Source: JADLCB01 sp964398315
Lineage (GTDB): Bacteria; Planctomycetota; Phycisphaerae; Tepidisphaerales; Tepidisphaeraceae
NCBI GenBank assembly: GCA_964398315.1
Contig: CAYNMV010000014.1
Location: forward strand, 9,202 to 73,201
Length of the DNA stretch: 64,000 bases
Direction: 5' to 3'
Position 1 is the stretch's first letter. Each line of letters begins with the position of its first letter. The notes below the pieces were generated by a model. That model worked only from the letters and a program-made list of their open reading frames with translations, did not search any database and had not been told where the DNA came from. This document shows, piece by piece, positions 63,934 to 64,000 of the stretch. Both the position numbers and the translations under genes were made by a program.

Positions 63934-64000
63934 GGGCCTTTGGCGCAGCTGGCTAGCGCGCTTGCATGACACGCAAGAGGTCACTGGTTCGAGTCCAGTA
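63934..64000 (+). tRNA. tRNA-Val (anticodon GAC), cut by window end
   Basis: GGGCCTT acceptor strand, D arm GCGC-loop-GCGC, anticodon arm CTTGC-ATGACAC-GCAAG giving anticodon GAC, and T arm ACTGG-TTCGAGT-CCAGT. The 3' acceptor strand lies beyond base 64000. Confidence 0.93.

Overview
The window reads as a contig of a GC-rich planctomycete, most likely class Phycisphaerae. The evidence is: two very large exported proteins carrying the planctomycete N-terminal motif (LEQRKLLS and LEKRLLF); a PEP-CTERM surface protein; a DUF1844 protein; a GlmU-like left-handed beta-helix transferase; an unusual small peptide inside the rpsL-rpsG operon; and many two-to-four-helix membrane proteins of unknown function. 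A 100-base run of N at 42737-42836 marks a scaffold join, so this is a draft or metagenome assembly. I see no prophage, transposase, CRISPR array or rRNA. One tRNA (Val, GAC) is cut by the right edge.

Layout. 1-3.6 kb: a large exported zincin-like protein, a lipoprotein and a two-helix membrane protein, with codon choice that differs by eye from the rest. 3.9-13.8 kb: prfC, a GH36 alpha-galactosidase, comB, and an RND efflux pair. 13.9-23.3 kb: a response regulator, a PQQ-propeller protein, a peptidase C26 amidotransferase, a CDF transporter, a CrtC-like protein, and a duplicated protein resembling two tandem kinase folds. 23.5-27.4 kb: the dnaG-rpoD operon on the minus strand. 27.8-36.6 kb: an alpha/beta hydrolase, a methyltransferase, an MBL-fold protein, a UbiA-type prenyltransferase, a transaldolase, an exported HEAT/STN-like protein and a serine beta-lactamase-like hydrolase. 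36.7-39.8 kb: a sialidase-like exported protein, a PEP-CTERM protein and a GntR regulator with a phased operator array. 40.0-41.3 kb: rpsL, a 43-residue membrane peptide, and rpsG. 41.5-49.5 kb: an aldo/keto reductase, OsmC, a GlmU-like enzyme, a DNA-binding repeat protein with a histone-H1-like tail, cinA, a YciF-like ferritin-fold protein and coaX. 49.7-64 kb: a delta-60/RTX exported protein, hemW, a long coiled-coil protein, aspS, an acetyltransferase, a YkgJ cysteine-cluster protein, a nuclease-fold candidate, a run of small exported proteins, DUF1844 and tRNA-Val.

Most genes are monocistronic or in pairs. A recurring theme is promoters whose -10 hexamer ends 5-8 bases before the start codon, implying leaderless mRNAs, next to another gene class with good Shine-Dalgarno sites. 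A second theme is long, near-perfect hairpins at gene ends, most of them without a U tract. The most unusual genes are the tandem kinase-like protein (20598-22340), the H1-tailed repeat protein (44917-45993) and the peptide in the str operon (40687-40818). No classical multi-gene defence or biosynthetic system is evident.
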